A stretch of DNA of 7,670 nucleotides from Candidatus Omnitrophota bacterium (GTDB lineage: Bacteria > Ratteibacteria > UBA8468 > MWAK01), in assembly GCA_018829455.1 (NCBI GenBank), contig JAHJUB010000014.1:1-7670 (forward strand). The letters are read 5' to 3'. Below are positions 5,945 through 7,670 of this stretch, piece by piece. A model generated the notes under the pieces. The model was given only the letters and a program-made list of their open reading frames with translations, was not told where the DNA came from and ran no database searches. Made by a program: the position numbers and the translations under genes. Within the stretch, counting starts at the first letter, position 1; every line of letters begins with the position of its first letter.

Positions 5945-5994
5945 GTAGGGGTCGGATTCATCCGACCCGCGGGCTCGATGAATCGAGCCCCTAC
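5945..5994. repeat. 50-base double-arm palindromic element, copy 2
   Basis: It has the same framework as copy 1: GTAGGGG, arm TCGGATTCATCCGA, CCCGCGGG, arm CTCGATGAATCGAG, CCCCTAC. Its second arm is the exact reverse complement of the first arm of copy 1, so the two copies are inverted relative to each other for that arm. The other arm differs in sequence but is still self-complementary. It lies between the SDR gene and gnd and is followed on the plus strand by GTTTTT (5995-6000). It could therefore act as a weak Rho-independent terminator or attenuator before gnd. An in-frame ATG at 5978 lies in the repeat and is not the gnd start. Confidence 0.88.
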
Positions 5995-6007
5995 GTTTTT
6001 ATGTGAC

Positions 6008-6012
6008 GGAGG
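6008..6012 (+). promoter_or_regulatory. Shine-Dalgarno of gnd
   Basis: GGAGG is followed by AAAGACA and the ATG at 6020, a 7-base spacing. This selects 6020 and not the in-frame ATG at 5978, which lies in the palindrome. Confidence 0.85.
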
Positions 6013-6019
6013 AAAGACA

Positions 6020-7537
6020 ATGCAGAAGGCGGATATCGGATTAATCGGCGTGGAGGTAATGGGAAGGAGCCTTGTCCTTAACATGGAGGACAAGGGTTAT
6101 ACGGTGGCGGTCTTCAACCGGACCGGTGAGAAGACCAGGGCGTTTGCCGAAGGCCCGGCCAAAGGCAAAAAGATTATTCCGACCTATGACCTGAAAGATT
6201 TTGTGGCTGCGCTGGATAAGCCGCGGAAAATAATGTTGATGGTCAAAGAAGGCGCGCCGGTGGATAGTTTTATTGAAAAACTCCTGCCCCTGCTGGATAA
6301 GGGCGACCTGATTATTGACGGCGGTAATTCCTTTTTTAAGGATACGATTAGACGGAACGCCTACCTGACCGAAAAGGGAATTCTCTTTATCGGCACCGGT
6401 GTTTCCGGTGGTGAGGAAGGCGCGCTGAAAGGGCCGGCTATTATCCCGGGTGGACAACGAGAGGCGTATGCCCTGGTGGAAAAAATCTTCATTGACATTT
6501 CCGCCAAGGCCTATGATGGCGCGCCCTGCGTCGCTTATATCGGACCGGATGGCGCCGGCCATTTCGTAAAGATGGTTCATAACGGCATTGAATACGGGGA
6601 CATGGAGATGATCGGCGAGTGCGCCTGGGTCTTCCGGAACGCTCTGGGGATGAGTTCCGGGGAGATAGCCGACATAATGGGCGAGTGGAACGGCAATAAC
6701 GACATCCTGCGTTCGTACCTTGTTGAAATTACGGCTGACAGCATGAAGGAGAAGCACAAGGAGACCGGCGAACACCTGGTAGACCGGGTGGCTGATATCA
6801 CGCGGATGAAAGGCACCGGCACCTGGACCATTCAGAGCGCTCTGGAGCTTTTGGTTCCGGTACCTTCAATTGCGGCTGCGGTCTTCTCTCGTGAAATGTC
6901 TCAGGATAAAGATTTAAGGCTGAAAATGTCTCAGATATTAACCCTGCATGCCCAAAAAAGCACCGGTAATGTAGGGGAGGGGTTACATCCCCTCCCGCGG
7001 GAAGAAATTATTGACCTTGGTCATGATGCGCTCTACATCGCCAAGATTGCGTCTTATGCCCAGGGCATGGCTTTGCTGCAGGCGGCTTCAAAGGAGTATA
7101 AGTTTAATCTAAATTTGGGAGAAATCGCCCAGATCTGGCGCGCCGGCTGCATCATCCGGGCCCAGTTCCTGGATGAAATAACTAAGGCGTATCAAGACAA
7201 TCCGGATCTGCCCAACCTTCTTGCTGACCCGAAGATTGCCGGTTTTGTCTGCCAGAATTTAATGAAGCTGGCCCGGTTTATCGGGATTGCCCACAGCGCT
7301 GGATTACCGGTGATGGCTTTGAGCAGCGCTTACGACTATATCGCCCAGCTGGCCAGCCCGGTTCTATTTTCCGCCCAGGTGGCTGCTCTTCAGCGCGACT
7401 ATTTTGGCGCCCACGGCTATTTTAAAATCAACGGCCCGAATGACCCAAAACTTGTTACCAATGCTGATGGGAAGGTGCGGGAATATCACACGGAATGGTT
7501 ATTTGATGGCCGCCCGGAAAAGGAGATAACCAAATGA
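6020..7537 (+). CDS. gnd: 6-phosphogluconate dehydrogenase, decarboxylating
   Basis: This 505-residue enzyme is somewhat longer than the usual 470 or so. It converts 6-phosphogluconate to ribulose 5-phosphate and CO2, reducing NAD(P)+, in the pentose phosphate pathway. The Rossmann domain starts at ADIGLIGVEVMG (4-15), and NRT (33-35) is the motif that binds the NADP 2'-phosphate. Catalytic-region motifs are IDGGNS (99-104), GVSGGEEG (127-134) and GHFVKMVHNGIEYGDME (180-196), with the catalytic Lys184 and Glu191. R291, R459 and H465 match known substrate contacts. The KGTGKWT motif reads KGTGTWT (264-270), so the phosphate-binding Lys is Thr268. Residues 318-327 (VGEGLHPLPR) come from a palindromic repeat and lie in a variable linker. 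About 12 extra residues near the C-terminus (around 471-486) do not look repeat-derived. No zwf or pgl is in view. Confidence 0.95.
   Translation: MQKADIGLIGVEVMGRSLVLNMEDKGYTVAVFNRTGEKTRAFAEGPAKGKKIIPTYDLKDFVAALDKPRKIMLMVKEGAPVDSFIEKLLPLLDKGDLIIDGGNSFFKDTIRRNAYLTEKGILFIGTGVSGGEEGALKGPAIIPGGQREAYALVEKIFIDISAKAYDGAPCVAYIGPDGAGHFVKMVHNGIEYGDMEMIGECAWVFRNALGMSSGEIADIMGEWNGNNDILRSYLVEITADSMKEKHKETGEHLVDRVADITRMKGTGTWTIQSALELLVPVPSIAAAVFSREMSQDKDLRLKMSQILTLHAQKSTGNVGEGLHPLPREEIIDLGHDALYIAKIASYAQGMALLQAASKEYKFNLNLGEIAQIWRAGCIIRAQFLDEITKAYQDNPDLPNLLADPKIAGFVCQNLMKLARFIGIAHSAGLPVMALSSAYDYIAQLASPVLFSAQVAALQRDYFGAHGYFKINGPNDPKLVTNADGKVREYHTEWLFDGRPEKEITK
6971..7001. repeat. Half copy of the double-arm palindromic element, inside gnd
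   Basis: GTAGGGG is followed by the arm AGGGGTTACATCCCCT and CCCGCGGG. These are the left border, one self-complementary arm and the centre of the 50-base element; the second arm and the closing CCCCTAC are missing. It is preceded by TAAT, as is copy 2. Its first base is the first base of codon 318 of gnd, and it is read without a stop as VGEGLHPLPR. Confidence 0.75.
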
Positions 7538-7545
7538 AACTTTCA

Positions 7546-7561
7546 TGCCGGTAAACCGGCA
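7546..7561 (+). other. Short hairpin after gnd
   Basis: TGCCGGT and ACCGGCA pair with an AA loop, a 7-bp perfect stem starting 8 bases after the gnd stop. No T-run follows, so it is not a standard Rho-independent terminator. It may protect the 3' end of the mRNA or be incidental. Confidence 0.4.
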
Positions 7562-7599
7562 CAAAGGAGGATGAAAATCACGCCCCAGACAAGTACCCC

Positions 7600-7629
7600 T
7601 TGATACCCATCCTGTAGGTGAGGTAATAT
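7600..7629 (+). promoter_or_regulatory. Possible promoter for the gene at the right edge
   Basis: TTGATA (7600-7605; 5 of 6 matches to TTGACA) is followed after 18 bases by TAATAT (7624-7629; 4 of 6 to TATAAT). It lies in the non-coding gap after gnd and just before a strong ribosome binding site. The assignment is weak. Confidence 0.27.
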
Positions 7630-7642
7630 ACTTACCAAACCG

Positions 7643-7650
7643 AAAGGAGG
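7643..7650 (+). promoter_or_regulatory. Strong Shine-Dalgarno of the gene at the right edge
   Basis: AAAGGAGG is followed by GCTTGGCC and the ATG at 7659. The 8-base spacing and long match to the 16S anti-Shine-Dalgarno support a real start. Confidence 0.7.
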
Positions 7651-7658
7651 GCTTGGCC

Positions 7659-7670
7659 ATGGAGATGGAA
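7659..7670 (+). CDS. Start of an unidentified gene (partial)
   Basis: Only four codons (Met-Glu-Met-Glu) are inside the window, so no family can be named. The call rests on the strong ribosome binding site at 7643-7650 with good spacing and on the same direction as gnd. Confidence 0.5.

Noticed and set aside
2723..5994. CRISPR array or attachment-site reading of the two 50-base palindromes
   Set aside because: The copies are 3.2 kb apart with ordinary genes between them, have no spacer structure, and no integrase or cas gene is present.
6041..6775. Long minus-strand open frame opposite gnd (244 codons)
   Set aside because: It is the antisense shadow of a strongly conserved gene, with no ribosome binding site or recognisable domain.

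Overview
This window reads as chromosomal DNA from an uncultivated, probably anaerobic bacterium of about 50% GC. I cannot place it in a phylum from sequence alone. An uncharacterised URO-D family protein together with dense palindromic repeats of the GTAGGGG, GGACAGGCG and CCTCTCCCC types recalls candidate-phylum genomes such as Omnitrophota or Planctomycetota-like lineages. That is an impression, not a result.

Layout. Two gene sets diverge from one AT-rich promoter region near 3890. Leftward (minus strand) run a URO-D superfamily protein, ribosomal protein bL21 (rplU), the ribosome-associated GTPase HflX and a DHH/DHHA1 nanoRNase/pAp phosphatase (nrnA). rplU/hflX and hflX/nrnA overlap, so they look translationally coupled. 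Rightward (plus strand) run an HU/IHF-like DNA-binding protein, undecaprenyl-diphosphate phosphatase (uppP), an SDR oxidoreductase of the D-mannonate oxidoreductase/fructuronate reductase type, and decarboxylating 6-phosphogluconate dehydrogenase (gnd). The first codons of another gene lie at the right edge. At the left edge, positions 1-150 may hold the basic C-terminal tail of a plus-strand gene converging on nrnA. Positions 151-280 show no gene I can support.

Function. The minus set combines ribosome and RNA housekeeping: a ribosomal protein, a ribosome-splitting GTPase and a short-RNA nuclease. The plus set combines nucleoid structure, recycling of the cell-wall lipid carrier, and sugar-acid/pentose-phosphate metabolism.

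Main point of interest. At least three kinds of palindromic repeat occur here, and most copies touch genes instead of staying between them. One full nested palindrome supplies the stop codon of the URO-D gene (2723-2772). A second full copy lies before gnd (5945-5994). A half copy lies in frame inside gnd (6971-7001). A composite repeat encodes the end of rplU and the start of hflX (2331-2397). A CCTCTCCCC-type palindrome lies in frame in a loop of uppP (4614-4710). The pattern recalls the Rickettsia palindromic elements that insert into proteins, but with unrelated sequences and several families at once.
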